Below, one piece after another: positions 1 through 8,311 of a DNA stretch of 61,068 nucleotides. Under the pieces are notes generated by a model. That model was not told the origin of the DNA. It made no database searches and saw nothing but the letters and a program-made list of their open reading frames with translations. Position numbers and translations under genes: made by a program. The DNA is from Candidatus Woesearchaeota archaeon (GTDB lineage Archaea; Nanobdellota; Nanobdellia; Woesearchaeales; GW2011-AR4): the NCBI GenBank assembly GCA_018303655.1, contig JAGVXT010000014.1:1-61068 (forward strand), given 5' to 3'. How positions within the stretch are numbered: position 1 is the stretch's first letter; every line of letters starts with the position of its first letter.

Positions 1-260
1 TTAACCACCTTGATTCTTTTGTTTAAATTTTCCCAGAAAATAAGCTGTTCCCAAGCCGGATGCTCTTCAATTTTGCCCTTCTCGATTTTACTTTTGAGTT
101 CTTTCGGATTGGACACATTAAACTGTTTCCTGATTTTCAAAATCTCAGCAGATGCGTTTCTTAGTTCTGCATCAAGGAAAACATTTAAACTTTCATCTAG
201 TATTTTCTTCTCAGGAATTTCCAGTTCTTTGGACAATTTGCTTAATAAAGACTTTTCCAT
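1..260 (-). CDS. Small charged helical protein, possible antitoxin (partial)
   Basis: The reading frame starts at ATG 260 and stays open to the left edge, so its C-terminus is missing. A TATA-like TTTTTATAG at about 283-292 places transcription start at or near the ATG, as in a leaderless archaeal gene. The 86 visible residues are acidic/basic and helical, starting MEKSLLSKLSKELEIPEKK, with an EHPAWEQLIFWENL stretch near the edge. I recall small archaeal proteins of this style next to toxin genes, but the partner would lie outside the window, so the antitoxin idea is inference only. Confidence 0.6.
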   Translation of the reverse strand, partial: MEKSLLSKLSKELEIPEKKILDESLNVFLDAELRNASAEILKIRKQFNVSNPKELKSKIEKGKIEEHPAWEQLIFWENLNKRIKVV

Positions 261-321
261 AGTGTAAATCCAATACTAACTCCTATAAAAACCTTTGCCA
301 AATGTACGCTGAGGACGATTT

Positions 322-528
322 TTATATTTTAAAATGTTTTCTTTTTTCTTTTATAATTTCTTTTTTTATGTACCTGCTTTCTGCAATGCACTTAAAACAT
401 CTTTCTGCATATTCGCTTATCCAAGTTTTGTCCTTGCCGCCTCTTTGCCAGCATTTCCTCTTGCATTTAACCAAAGTCAAGCCATGTATTTCACATATCA
501 AGAATTTCTTTCTCATTCTGGACACCAT
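322..528 (-). CDS. Small Cys/His-rich protein, possible zinc binder
   Basis: A 68-residue frame with a good AGAGGT Shine-Dalgarno six bases before the ATG. It has C12, H15, C22, C26 and a CFKC pair near residue 44, a pattern that could bind one zinc. The rest is strongly basic (KEIIKEKRKHFKI at the end). I do not recognise a family. A nearly perfect palindrome TGCTCTTAGAGCA (570-582) lies just upstream. It could still be a chance ORF, because the overlapping plus-strand frames are also open, but the ribosome binding site and the Cys spacing favour a real gene. Confidence 0.45.
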   Translation of the reverse strand: MVSRMRKKFLICEIHGLTLVKCKRKCWQRGGKDKTWISEYAERCFKCIAESRYIKKEIIKEKRKHFKI

Positions 529-646
529 CCAGACCTCTTAACCAAAGACTGCCTTGCCTTAGGTTAATTTGCTCTTAGAGCATTGGTCTTAATGTGTGTC
601 CATTATCATGTATTCCATTTCGATTTTAATTTATATTTTTGAATTT

Positions 647-799
647 TTACCTATGGTAACTTGGGTTAACCCCAATCGCTTTCATCTCCTCGTGCCCGCA
701 TTCATTGCATTTGTAAACTTCGTATTTGGAGTTGCCGCTTTGGATGATTCCTTTCTTCATCAGCTTTTCGTCGCATTTCTTGCAGTTCATTCCCATCAT
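647..799 (-). CDS. Small zinc-ribbon protein
   Basis: A 50-residue protein, MMGMNCKKCDEKLMKK at the start, with two CxxC knuckles (CKKC and CNEC) about 25 residues apart, the classical zinc-ribbon arrangement found in many small archaeal proteins that bind nucleic acid or other proteins. It overlaps no other convincing gene. A TATTTAAAG box at 821-828 on this strand sits about 25 bases before the first ATG, so the mRNA is probably leaderless. Three ATGs occur in the first four codons and any may be used. The precise partner is unknown. Confidence 0.75.
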   Translation of the reverse strand: MMGMNCKKCDEKLMKKGIIQSGNSKYEVYKCNECGHEEMKAIGVNPSYHR

Positions 800-819
800 T
801 TTGGATTTTTTGAAAGCAT

Positions 820-829
820 GTATTTAAAG
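820..829 (-). promoter_or_regulatory. TATA box of the zinc-ribbon gene
   Basis: On the minus strand this reads CTTTAAATAC, a strong archaeal box A, about 25 bases upstream of ATG 799. It lies just past the 3' end of the DUF192 gene, so the zinc-ribbon gene can be transcribed independently. Confidence 0.6.
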
Positions 830-847
830 TTTTGTAATTTTGAGGTT

Positions 848-1306
848 TTATCCTCTTTTGTTAAGGGTAATTTTGTCGCCTATCATGATGCCCCTTTTTG
901 CCGTTAGATCTCCATTAACCTCCAGGACATACTTTGCCGGCTTTGAAGATTTGTACAAAGCGCAAGGCTCTCCTTTGCAGGGAACAGCGTTTTTGATGTC
1001 AACAATTTCAAAATTATTGCCGATAAAAATAATGTCCAGCGGAATCAAGGTATTTTTCATCCAGAATGTCCGCTCCTGCTCATTTTCAAAAACAAAAAAC
1101 ATTCCATCATTCTCGTTTAATTTTTCCCTGAACATCAGGCCTTTCATTTGCTCCTGCTCGTCGTCGGCAATTTCAGCATTTATTTTTATTAATCCATTCC
1201 CGTTGTCAATTGAAATTACTTCAAAATTTTTATCAGGATTTTTTGCGCAGCTTATTAAAGAAATCAGCAAAAAAATTGTTAAAATTTTCACAAGATTTTC
1301 TTTCAT
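848..1306 (-). CDS. DUF192-family secreted lipoprotein
   Basis: 152 residues. The N-terminus is a signal peptide with a lipobox-like LISC (Cys about residue 20), so the mature protein is probably anchored by lipid outside the membrane. The body matches the DUF192 family: MKGLMFREKLNENDGMFFVF, then TFWMKNTLIPLDIIFI, then VPCKGEPCALY and a GD-containing strand near the end. DUF192 proteins are small extracytoplasmic beta proteins of unknown role. The lipobox is notable because an Lgt homologue is encoded at 29411-30208. Upstream is AT-rich with no strong Shine-Dalgarno. Confidence 0.85.
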   Translation of the reverse strand: MKENLVKILTIFLLISLISCAKNPDKNFEVISIDNGNGLIKINAEIADDEQEQMKGLMFREKLNENDGMFFVFENEQERTFWMKNTLIPLDIIFIGNNFEIVDIKNAVPCKGEPCALYKSSKPAKYVLEVNGDLTAKRGIMIGDKITLNKRG

Positions 1307-2048
1307 TTGTCAAAAATTAAAAATTTTTGATCATGCTCGGAAATTTTTACAAAATTCAATATTATAATAAAAATTTCCAACATTTTAATTAAAATTTTGC
1401 AAGAATTTAATGTTTTTGATTAAATTTTACAATTAACATTTATCAAATATTCTAGTTTTTTACTGTATCTTTTAGTTATTTTATTACAATCAATAATATA
1501 TTTTATATTATAACATTTTAAATAAATTTATTCTTAAATATTTTTTCTAACATATACTTTAAAATAGCTATTTATTCCATACTTAATTTTCTATATAGAA
1601 AATTTTTATTAAAAGTGAAGTTGCATAGTGAAAAGTGAGAGTTCATAGAGCAAAAATGAGTGAAACAAAATTAAGAGAATAATGTTTACTTAATGTTTAT
1701 TGTCTGTTGTAGGACTCTCTGAGGATTTAAGATTGTAGGGAGAACAAAGCAGCAGAAAAAAGGATTTATGCCTAGACTTGGTTTAGCCAAAGTATGCAAT
1801 AACAGGCCAGCCCAAACAGGCAAAACAAGGGCAAAGCCGGAATAAGCACAAAAGACATGCCTTAAAGCCGACAACCAAAGCAAAAGTGAGACTATGCTAT
1901 TAGAATTAGGCACCATGAAAATTAGTATATAGTTTAACCTTATAAACTGTATAAAGCTAATATTCTGCCTTTTTAAGCGTTCCAGAAAGCCACCAATAAT
2001 CATATAAATTCCAAAGGATTAACAGTAAAGTGAGAATTCAAGGTTAAA
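1307..2048. other. Long region without a convincing gene
   Basis: About 740 bases. Positions 1307-1680 are extremely AT-rich with no coding signal. Positions 1690-1930 are less AT-rich and could hold a degraded gene or an RNA; a 105-residue hydrophobic frame on the minus strand (1686-2003) has no start signal or family resemblance and I do not call it. A 17-base motif, AAAGTGAGAGTTCATAG at about 1630, recurs imperfectly as AAAGTGAGAATTCAAGG at about 2027, bracketing the better-composed part. Confidence 0.5.
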
Positions 2049-2840
2049 ATGAACTATTCAAGCGGCTTGGAGTACATTGTTGGAGGTTCTTCCTATAGCA
2101 ATAATTACGCAAGAATCAATTATTTTTCAAAAAATACCGACGATAATTATGATTTTGAGGTAAATAATTCAATAAACTTTGAACCCCAATATACGAAGAA
2201 ATCATCAATAGTTCAATATAATAATCAACAAGAATATTCAGCAAATTATGTTGCAGAACACTCATTCATCCCGGAACTTTTCTTAAATCCTTCAAGGCCA
2301 AAAGCAAGGTTTATCGGCGATAACAACGAAGCAAGAAGCATTGCAGAAGAAGTTTTTGAGTTGATGATGAAAGAGAGATTGTCAGAAAATATTTCAATAA
2401 GCATTTTGCCGTTTGAAGAATTCAAAGCCCTCCATTTAATATTCGGCGCATGGAGCAGCGGCATTCTTGGGTTCTCCATTAACGGCGGCGATAAAAGAAT
2501 ATTCATCAGGGAAAACCATCTTGATGCCTTAATGCTTGTCATAGGCCATGAAATAGGTCATGTATTGACAGAAACCCTTCCAAACAAGCACGATGAAGAG
2601 GCAAAGGCATTTGCCTTCTCAATAGAATGGGCTCGCACAATTAAAGAGCACAACATAGCAAATTTGGGATTAAGCATCAAAGGCGAGCTTGACTTCCAGC
2701 CTGCAAGAAACGGGCTGCATGATGTTGCCTTTGCCTTTGTTGATTTTATGGTTAAGAAAGGAAGAAAGGCAATGCAATTGCATGATGATTTGGTTAAGAG
2801 ATATGTTTCTATGTTTAATGCGCTTTATCACCCAAAATAA
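2049..2840 (+). CDS. Putative zinc metallopeptidase (HExxH, minigluzincin-like)
   Basis: 263 residues, no signal peptide. A catalytic helix VIGHEIGHVLTE at 164-175 supplies the two zinc histidines (H167, H171) and the general base E168, and the following DEEAKAFAF (182-190) offers a third ligand glutamate, as in gluzincin-type peptidases and their short minigluzincin relatives. The first 80 residues are Asn/Ser/Tyr-rich and look disordered. The C-terminal 60 residues are helical. The start has an AAGG Shine-Dalgarno seven bases before ATG. It is convergent with the PAC2 operon, overlapping its 3' end by 13 bases. Substrate unknown. Confidence 0.7.
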   Translation: MNYSSGLEYIVGGSSYSNNYARINYFSKNTDDNYDFEVNNSINFEPQYTKKSSIVQYNNQQEYSANYVAEHSFIPELFLNPSRPKARFIGDNNEARSIAEEVFELMMKERLSENISISILPFEEFKALHLIFGAWSSGILGFSINGGDKRIFIRENHLDALMLVIGHEIGHVLTETLPNKHDEEAKAFAFSIEWARTIKEHNIANLGLSIKGELDFQPARNGLHDVAFAFVDFMVKKGRKAMQLHDDLVKRYVSMFNALYHPK

Positions 2841-3538
2841 CTCAATTTCTTCTTCTCGCTGATTTCCTGGGCTTCCTGGCTTTTCTGCAGTATTGTCTTA
2901 AGCTTTTCCTCGAACTTCTGTGCCTGCTCCAGCAGCGGCTTGTAATCCAAGTCCATGCCAAGGTACTTGTCAAGCGCCTCTATAACTTTTGCAGCAGCCT
3001 TGCTGTCGGGCAGGTTAGAATGTGTTTCAGCAAAAAGGCAGCTTATCGGGATTTTTTCAACCCTTAGCAGAACAGCACCTGTAACTCCAATTATGATGCC
3101 TTCTTTCAAAGCCTCTATGCCTGCTTTTTCAAAAAGCTTGGCGTTTTTATCATTATTTGAATAGTAAAATACCTTTGAGCCTTCGCTTTCCTCTCCTGAG
3201 CCTACCCCTTCAAGTGATATTATCTCTTTTGCGCTTAAGTCAGAGGCAATCTTCGCAATAGTGGCTGCCATGTCCCATTCATAATGCGTTGCGGCTGTTA
3301 TGGCATGCAAAACAACAATGTTGTATTTCTGGTTGTAGAATATGCCAAGAGGCTCAACAAGCTTGTTTTCGTGTATTGCCACCATTGCAGGCATGTCATC
3401 AAACAGAATCTTGCCAATCTGCTCCGTATTCAAATGCTCCATCAGGAATTCTGAAGCGATTGTGCCTACAAGCCCAAATCCCGGAAATCCCTCAACTATA
3501 GTGCAATTTTTTGGCTTCTTCCATAATTTAACTTCCAT
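2828..3538 (-). CDS. PAC2-family proteasome-assembly-chaperone-like protein
   Basis: 236 residues from ATG 3538, chosen because GAGGTG lies six bases upstream; a longer frame to 3595 lacks such a site. The sequence fits the archaeal PAC2/PbaB family: a PGFGLVGTIASEFL opening, an AATHYEWDMAATIA helix, GVGSGEE and an IIGVTGAVLL strand, ending in a long helix (about 190-230). Family members are ATP-independent chaperones that help assemble the 20S proteasome, or related proteins. Last gene of a three-gene operon with two small unknowns. Confidence 0.85.
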   Translation of the reverse strand: MEVKLWKKPKNCTIVEGFPGFGLVGTIASEFLMEHLNTEQIGKILFDDMPAMVAIHENKLVEPLGIFYNQKYNIVVLHAITAATHYEWDMAATIAKIASDLSAKEIISLEGVGSGEESEGSKVFYYSNNDKNAKLFEKAGIEALKEGIIIGVTGAVLLRVEKIPISCLFAETHSNLPDSKAAAKVIEALDKYLGMDLDYKPLLEQAQKFEEKLKTILQKSQEAQEISEKKKLSYFG

Positions 3539-3557
3539 ACAACACCTCTTTTTTTTA

Positions 3558-3770
3558 TTAAAACCGCCTTGTTTCAACATACTTGTGCTCAACAAATAAA
3601 TTCCTGAAAATATGCATCAAGTCTTTGTTTATCTCCTCTTCTATGTTTTTGATTGAATTGTTCCAATGATCAAATATCCCTTTTTTGATAGCTTCTCTTT
3701 TTTTGCCTTCCTTCACCAATATATCAATCTTCTTTTTAAGGTTTTCTACAATTTCCTTTAAGATTTTCAT
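3558..3770 (-). CDS. Small coiled-coil protein of unknown function
   Basis: 70 residues from ATG 3770 (MKILKEIVENLKKKID), almost entirely charged helix with heptad-like spacing, ending NLFVEHKYVETRRF. An in-frame ATG at 3821 would overlap the upstream gene by 44 bases, so the internal start, eight bases after the upstream stop, is preferred. It sits between another small unknown gene and the PAC2 gene in the same direction, 19 bases from the PAC2 start. No family recognised. Confidence 0.65.
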   Translation of the reverse strand: MKILKEIVENLKKKIDILVKEGKKREAIKKGIFDHWNNSIKNIEEEINKDLMHIFRNLFVEHKYVETRRF

Positions 3771-3777
3771 TTCTCTT

Positions 3778-3987
3778 TCAAACTTTGAGATTAGCTTGCT
3801 GAATAATGCACACATACACACTTTTGCTTATGCGCTCTATCGCCTTTGAAACAAGCTTTGCAAGTTCAATCACATCTTGCGGATCTGGCTTTTTCCTTAG
3901 TCTTAGCATCAAAGCTGCTTTTCTTGGCACTATTTTGTTCTTTGCTTTTATCACCTTCACCTTGATTTTCCTGTTCAGGTTTTCCAT
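3778..3987 (-). CDS. Small basic protein of unknown function
   Basis: 69 residues, very basic N-terminal half (NRKIKVKVIKAKNKIVPRK) followed by an amphipathic helix containing VIELAKLVSKAIERI. A TTTTTATAAG box at about 4005-4014 on this strand, some 25 bases upstream, marks it as the first, leaderless gene of the PAC2 operon. No family recognised; basic charge makes nucleic-acid or ribosome contact possible, but that is a guess. Confidence 0.65.
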   Translation of the reverse strand: MENLNRKIKVKVIKAKNKIVPRKAALMLRLRKKPDPQDVIELAKLVSKAIERISKSVYVCIIQQANLKV

Positions 3988-4085
3988 GCTCTTCTTTTAA
4001 CTTTTCTTATAAAAACCTTTCCAAAATAGAAATGTTTAAATACAGGCTTTTTCAGAGTTCGGATATTAACCAAAAAGGTGATTGC

Positions 4086-4220
4086 ATGAAAATCTTCAAG
4101 AATAAAAAAGGAATTGTGACACACCCTGTTACGCTGTTTTTTGTAGGCGTGCTGGTTGGATTGATACTGGCTTATCTATGGATAAAGTACACAACAATAG
4201 CAAACCCATTCTGCCCATAG
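4086..4220 (+). CDS. 44-residue single-span membrane protein
   Basis: ATG 4086 has GGTG six bases upstream and a GTTTAAATA box at 4034-4042. The peptide starts MKIFKNKKGIVTHPV and continues into one hydrophobic segment (about 15-35) rich in G, L and V, ending in NPFCP. Likely inserted with a short basic cytoplasmic tail. The stop is TAG followed four codons later by TGA. No function can be assigned. Confidence 0.6.
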   Translation: MKIFKNKKGIVTHPVTLFFVGVLVGLILAYLWIKYTTIANPFCP

Positions 4221-4233
4221 AAAAATCTTTGAT

Positions 4234-4608
4234 TTATAATTCCATAGCGAAAGTAGCTATCATCAGGAAAACCCCTTCTATTATAAAGATTATGTTGTAA
4301 GCCGCCCTGTTGAGCCAGTTGAACTGGAACCACGCAGACCCAATGCCAAAGCTGTGCAATAACGGAAACAATCCAATTATTAAAACAGCGATTGCAACTC
4401 CAAAGCTCCACCACCCTATGACGTTGCTGTTGGTTATTTCAATTATAGAGTTTATTGCCAAGTAAAAGCCAGCTCCTGCAACAATCCATGTCAGCAAAGA
4501 AACAGGCAGATTGTTGAGGAATTCAAATTTTCCCATCAAAGGCATCAAGCCAAGCAAAAACACCAGAGCACCAACTAATCCAGAAATCCAATCACGCATC
4601 TGCATCAT
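4234..4608 (-). CDS. Four-span membrane protein of unknown function
   Basis: 124 residues with about four hydrophobic segments (10-30, 38-58, 67-88, 100-120) and few charges. GAGGTAAT precedes the ATG pair at the start. It lies 19 bases downstream of the 331-residue helical protein gene and is probably co-transcribed with it. Such proteins are common in DPANN genomes without known role. Confidence 0.7.
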   Translation of the reverse strand: MMQMRDWISGLVGALVFLLGLMPLMGKFEFLNNLPVSLLTWIVAGAGFYLAINSIIEITNSNVIGWWSFGVAIAVLIIGLFPLLHSFGIGSAWFQFNWLNRAAYNIIFIIEGVFLMIATFAMEL

Positions 4609-4627
4609 TTGCTATTACCTCTTTTTA

Positions 4628-5623
4628 TTATCTTATTAGAACTTTCAATTTTTGCTCTATACCTTTTTCTCCTTTAAGAATCACACCAAAGCCATTAGCA
4701 AGCGTGTGGGCTTTTTCTGATATTTTTTTACCCAATTCTTCAAGTGACATTTCTTCTTCGTGTATTGGTTTTTCTGGCATGAAATGTACCTGAATCCATT
4801 TAGATCCAAGCCTTTCCATTATTTCTTTGTCCGCTAAAACCATTATCATCAAAATAAGGTCTCTTTTCATAATGAGATGAGCTGCCTTAAACATCTTTTC
4901 AAGATCATGTTCCCCCTCTAATAATATTTTTTCAAATTCCCCAAGCATCTTGTCATAATTTTCTCCTTTTCTGTTACCTTCTAAACTTTTATCAAGGCGT
5001 TCAAGTTGAACTGAAAGAGCTTCCAGTTTTCTTTCATTAGCCACTTCTATTTTAATGTCCATCCTTAGGGCAAATTTTCCCAGTAAAGATAAGTTATTCT
5101 CTTCCTTAAATGCCAATCGCAGCTCATCCAAAAATTTTGCTTGCCCCTTGTTTAGCGCTTCATTTATGATAGCCATCAACCTTTTTAAGTCATCGCCACC
5201 CCACTTTTCAGCTTTTATAATCGCAGCAGTCATTCTATGTGTCATCTCTTGAGCCACAGCATCAACTCTTCCTTTGAAGACATCACCCCTCGACCTTGCA
5301 TGACTAACAAATTTGCCGAGAACTTCAACAAAGTGATTTGTTATTTTTATAACATGGAAGTACTGAAAAATTTGGCTCATGCCTAGCTTAACTTCTTTAT
5401 CAACTGCTTTTGCAATTTGAAGATGCCATTTTTTTATACCTTTTAAAGCTTGAGATACCTTATGCTCAGAAACAAGAGATTGTATTTTTCTAAGTTCTTT
5501 TTTTTCTGCATGCATGTAATAATAAGCTTTTCTGCCTTCAAGTCTTTCTTCAAGCCCAAGAAATCCTTTAAAATAACTGGCAAATCTTTTCCACTTCTCA
5601 CTATAAATTCCAAATATACTCAT
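4628..5623 (-). CDS. Large all-helical protein of unknown function
   Basis: 331 residues, ATG preceded by AAAGGTGAG, a good ribosome binding site. The sequence is charged and helical throughout, with no membrane span, no signal peptide and no recognisable catalytic motif. A repeated style of long helices (for example LEALSVQLERLDKSLEG) suggests a helical bundle. Pairs with the downstream four-span membrane protein. I do not recognise the family. Confidence 0.7.
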   Translation of the reverse strand: MSIFGIYSEKWKRFASYFKGFLGLEERLEGRKAYYYMHAEKKELRKIQSLVSEHKVSQALKGIKKWHLQIAKAVDKEVKLGMSQIFQYFHVIKITNHFVEVLGKFVSHARSRGDVFKGRVDAVAQEMTHRMTAAIIKAEKWGGDDLKRLMAIINEALNKGQAKFLDELRLAFKEENNLSLLGKFALRMDIKIEVANERKLEALSVQLERLDKSLEGNRKGENYDKMLGEFEKILLEGEHDLEKMFKAAHLIMKRDLILMIMVLADKEIMERLGSKWIQVHFMPEKPIHEEEMSLEELGKKISEKAHTLANGFGVILKGEKGIEQKLKVLIR

Positions 5624-5766
5624 TCATCTCACCTTTTTAACAACTTTTAATCCTTTTAATTGTTTTATTTAAATCTTTCCTTTTTGTTGAGTTTTCGGTA
5701 GTGGTAAAATGTATTGGCGAGATGTCACGATATGGCAAAATAGCGAAGCCGAGCACAAAAGTTTGT

Positions 5767-5815
5767 CGCAGTGAGCTGGTGAGCGAGTTTCTCGCGAACC
5801 TCGCAAGTCACTGCG
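5767..5815. repeat. Inverted repeat with nested hairpin
   Basis: CGCAGTGA (5767-5774) pairs with TCACTGCG (5808-5815). Inside, GCGAG (5783-5787) pairs with CTCGC (5791-5795). GC content is far above the flanks. It lies between the divergent start regions of the 331-residue gene and the XPD-like helicase. It may be a short repeat element or an RNA hairpin; no copy was seen elsewhere in the window. Confidence 0.55.
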
Positions 5816-5891
5816 ATGTATTGAAATTTAAAAATCAATATAAAGATTAAAATAAAAAACAATTATAAATAACAAATTATTCTTTTAAAAT

Positions 5892-7760
5892 ATGCTTAAT
5901 GAAGAAATCCAAAAAGAAATCTACTTTCCTTATTCTAAAATAAGAGACGTTCAAACAGACATGATTTCCGATGTTTATAATGCAGTCAAGGGCAAAAAAC
6001 ACATCATAATGCATGCTCCTACAGGAATAGGCAAGACAATTGCTGTTTTAGCCCCTGCATTGTCCTTGGCAATGAAAAGCAATCTGTCAATTTTCTTCCT
6101 CACATCAAGGCAAACCCAGCATAAGATTGTCATTGACACATTAAGGCAGATAAAGCAAAAATTCAGCATCAATTTTGAGGCTGCCGATGTAATAGGCAAG
6201 AAATGGATGTGTCTGCAAAAAGGAGTTGAGGCAATGCCAGCAGGCTCTTTCCATGAGTATTGCAGGGCTTTAAGGGATGAAAGTCAATGTGATTTTTACT
6301 TGAATTCAAGAAAGCCAGACTTGCAGCCAACCGTCAATGCAAAGCTTGCAATTGAGGAATTAAAAATAACAGGCCCCTGCCATGTGCAAAACATTGTTGA
6401 GCAGGGCGAAAAGGGCAAAATGTGCCCTTATGAGCTGACAACTATGGTAGCAGCAAATGCAAAAGTCATAATTGCGGATTATTATTATATTTTTAACAAC
6501 AGCATCAGAGACGCTTTTTTGGCTAAGATAAATAAAAAACTGGAAAATATTATTTTGATTGTTGATGAAGCCCACAACCTTCCACACAGGATAAGGGAGC
6601 TTTTGACGCAAAAGACTTCAAGCTTTATCATAGACAATGCAAAAAAAGAAGCGAGAAAATATGGGTACGAGGAAACGCTTGAAAACCTTGAGATTGTAGA
6701 AAATGCTATTTTTGAGCTGGCAAAAGACTCAGGGAATGAAACCGTCATCAGCAAAAATTCATTAGTTGATTTAATAAATAAGTCAAAAGACTACAATGAC
6801 ATTGCTGCAGAGCTTTTGTTTAGCGGAGAGGACATAAGAGACAAGCAAAAGAAGAGCTTTGTATTGAGCATTGCGAAATTCCTGGAGGCATGGCTTGGCT
6901 CTGATATTGGGTTTGGAAGGATATTGTCAAAAACAATGGAAAGGAACAAGCTGAAGGTAAGCTTAACTTACAGATGTTTAGATCCTTCATTGGCAGCAAA
7001 AGAAGTGATTGAAAAAAGCTACTCAGCAATCCTGATGTCAGGCACTTTGACCCCAACAGCAATGTACAAGGATATTCTTGGCTTTAATGATGTTGTTGAA
7101 AAAGAGTACAAAAGCCCTTTTCCAAAGAAAAACAGGTTAAACTTAATAATCCCGAAAACAACAACAAAGTTTGTTGAGAGAAATGCAAAGCAATATGGGG
7201 AGATAGCATCCATATGCTCAGATATTGCTAATTTGATTGATGGAAATGCCGCAATCTTTTTTCCAAGCTACGAACTGATGGAAAACATTGCAGCCCATTT
7301 AAAGTGCAGCAAGCCTGTTTTCAGGGAAAAACAAATTTTAACAAAACAGGAAAAAGAGAACTTATTGTCTGTTTTTAAGAGCTACAAGGATAAAGGCGCA
7401 TTGCTGCTTGGCACATCAACAGGCTCTTTTGGAGAGGGAATTGACATGCCGGGTGTTCTGAAAGCGGTAATTATAGTTGGATTGCCGCTGCAAAAGCCGG
7501 ATGCTGAAGCCAAACTGCTAATTGAATATTATGATGACAAGTTTGGCAAGGGCTTTGAATACGGGTATGTGCTTCCGGCAATTACAAAATGCCTGCAGAA
7601 TGCAGGAAGATGTATACGCTCAGAAACAGACAAGGGAGCAATCATATTTCTTGATGAAAGGTACGCATGGAGAAATTATTACCAATGCTTTCCCGAGGAC
7701 TGGGATATGGAAGTTGATTTGGATTATGAAAATGTTTTGAAAGGGTTTTTTGGGAGATAA
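5892..7760 (+). CDS. XPD/Rad3-like superfamily 2 DNA helicase with Fe-S cluster
   Basis: 622 residues. Walker A HAPTGIGKT at 41-49, DEAH box VDEAHN at 224-229, and between them four cysteines in the XPD pattern (C107, C124, C133, C178 in CPYE) that bind a 4Fe-4S cluster. Late motifs include LMSGTL, GSFGEGIDMPG and a QNAGRCIRS arginine-finger motif VI. Archaeal XPD proteins are 5'-3' DNA helicases linked to repair. An ATTATAAATA box at 5861-5870 gives a leaderless mRNA at ATG 5892. Complete length for the family. Confidence 0.93.
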   Translation: MLNEEIQKEIYFPYSKIRDVQTDMISDVYNAVKGKKHIIMHAPTGIGKTIAVLAPALSLAMKSNLSIFFLTSRQTQHKIVIDTLRQIKQKFSINFEAADVIGKKWMCLQKGVEAMPAGSFHEYCRALRDESQCDFYLNSRKPDLQPTVNAKLAIEELKITGPCHVQNIVEQGEKGKMCPYELTTMVAANAKVIIADYYYIFNNSIRDAFLAKINKKLENIILIVDEAHNLPHRIRELLTQKTSSFIIDNAKKEARKYGYEETLENLEIVENAIFELAKDSGNETVISKNSLVDLINKSKDYNDIAAELLFSGEDIRDKQKKSFVLSIAKFLEAWLGSDIGFGRILSKTMERNKLKVSLTYRCLDPSLAAKEVIEKSYSAILMSGTLTPTAMYKDILGFNDVVEKEYKSPFPKKNRLNLIIPKTTTKFVERNAKQYGEIASICSDIANLIDGNAAIFFPSYELMENIAAHLKCSKPVFREKQILTKQEKENLLSVFKSYKDKGALLLGTSTGSFGEGIDMPGVLKAVIIVGLPLQKPDAEAKLLIEYYDDKFGKGFEYGYVLPAITKCLQNAGRCIRSETDKGAIIFLDERYAWRNYYQCFPEDWDMEVDLDYENVLKGFFGR

Positions 7761-7778
7761 ACTTTTAATAAGTATTTG

Positions 7779-8180
7779 TTAAGGCAAAGGTGCAAAATCT
7801 GATTCTGTAAATCCTAACCCATCTGCCATTTTCTTAAACATCAATTTTACACTTGCATAATCTAATTCCATAACTGCCCTTATATCTTGAGGTCTAACCC
7901 CGTCTTGTATCCAGAATTCATCAAATTGCCACCTCACAAGAGAATATCTATCAGTCATGACACCGAGTGCTACATAGGCAGTGGCTGGCTGTGATTTTCT
8001 TTTGTAATAAGTGACTTCGTCTAAATCGTCTGCGAAAGCTGCCAAAATGGCTCTCTTGGGAGAAGTCCTGAGAGGCACAACTGCAAAACTACCGCTTTCA
8101 AATTCAATTTGCTTAGGTTTTATACCCTCCTTAAGTAAACCTTCAAGACCTTCTTTTGTTACACCATAATATAACTCCAT
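7779..8180 (-). CDS. Hypothetical protein, possible ADP-ribosyltransferase-like fold
   Basis: 133 residues. The opening YYGVTKEGLEGLLKEGIKP resembles the first strand-helix of ADP-ribosyltransferase-fold proteins such as Tpt1/KptA and DarT relatives (where the pattern is xYHGTxxxxLxxIlxeGl), followed by a TSPKRAILAAFAD segment that matches the usual second motif in style. The canonical histidine is replaced by Tyr, and I cannot see a clear catalytic glutamate, so activity is doubtful. A TTTTTAAAC box lies upstream. Convergent with the XPD gene. Confidence 0.55.
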   Translation of the reverse strand: MELYYGVTKEGLEGLLKEGIKPKQIEFESGSFAVVPLRTSPKRAILAAFADDLDEVTYYKRKSQPATAYVALGVMTDRYSLVRWQFDEFWIQDGVRPQDIRAVMELDYASVKLMFKKMADGLGFTESDFAPLP

Positions 8181-8311
8181 ATAAAAATGGCAATCTATTG
8201 TTGTTTAAAAAGATTAGGTAATTTAATTACTGTCCAATAATCAATATACTTTTCTCTATACTAGTATCTGAAAACGAAATATTTAAATATATGTTATGCT
8301 TTCTGTTTAAA

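Noticed and set aside
596-1367. Plus-strand ORFs over the zinc-ribbon and DUF192 genes
   Set aside because: They are antisense shadows; the minus-strand frames carry CxxC knuckles and DUF192 motifs.
1686-2003. 105-residue hydrophobic ORF on the minus strand
   Set aside because: No ribosome binding site or TATA box at the right place, unusual composition for a membrane protein (Asn/Pro/Cys scattered), no family resemblance.
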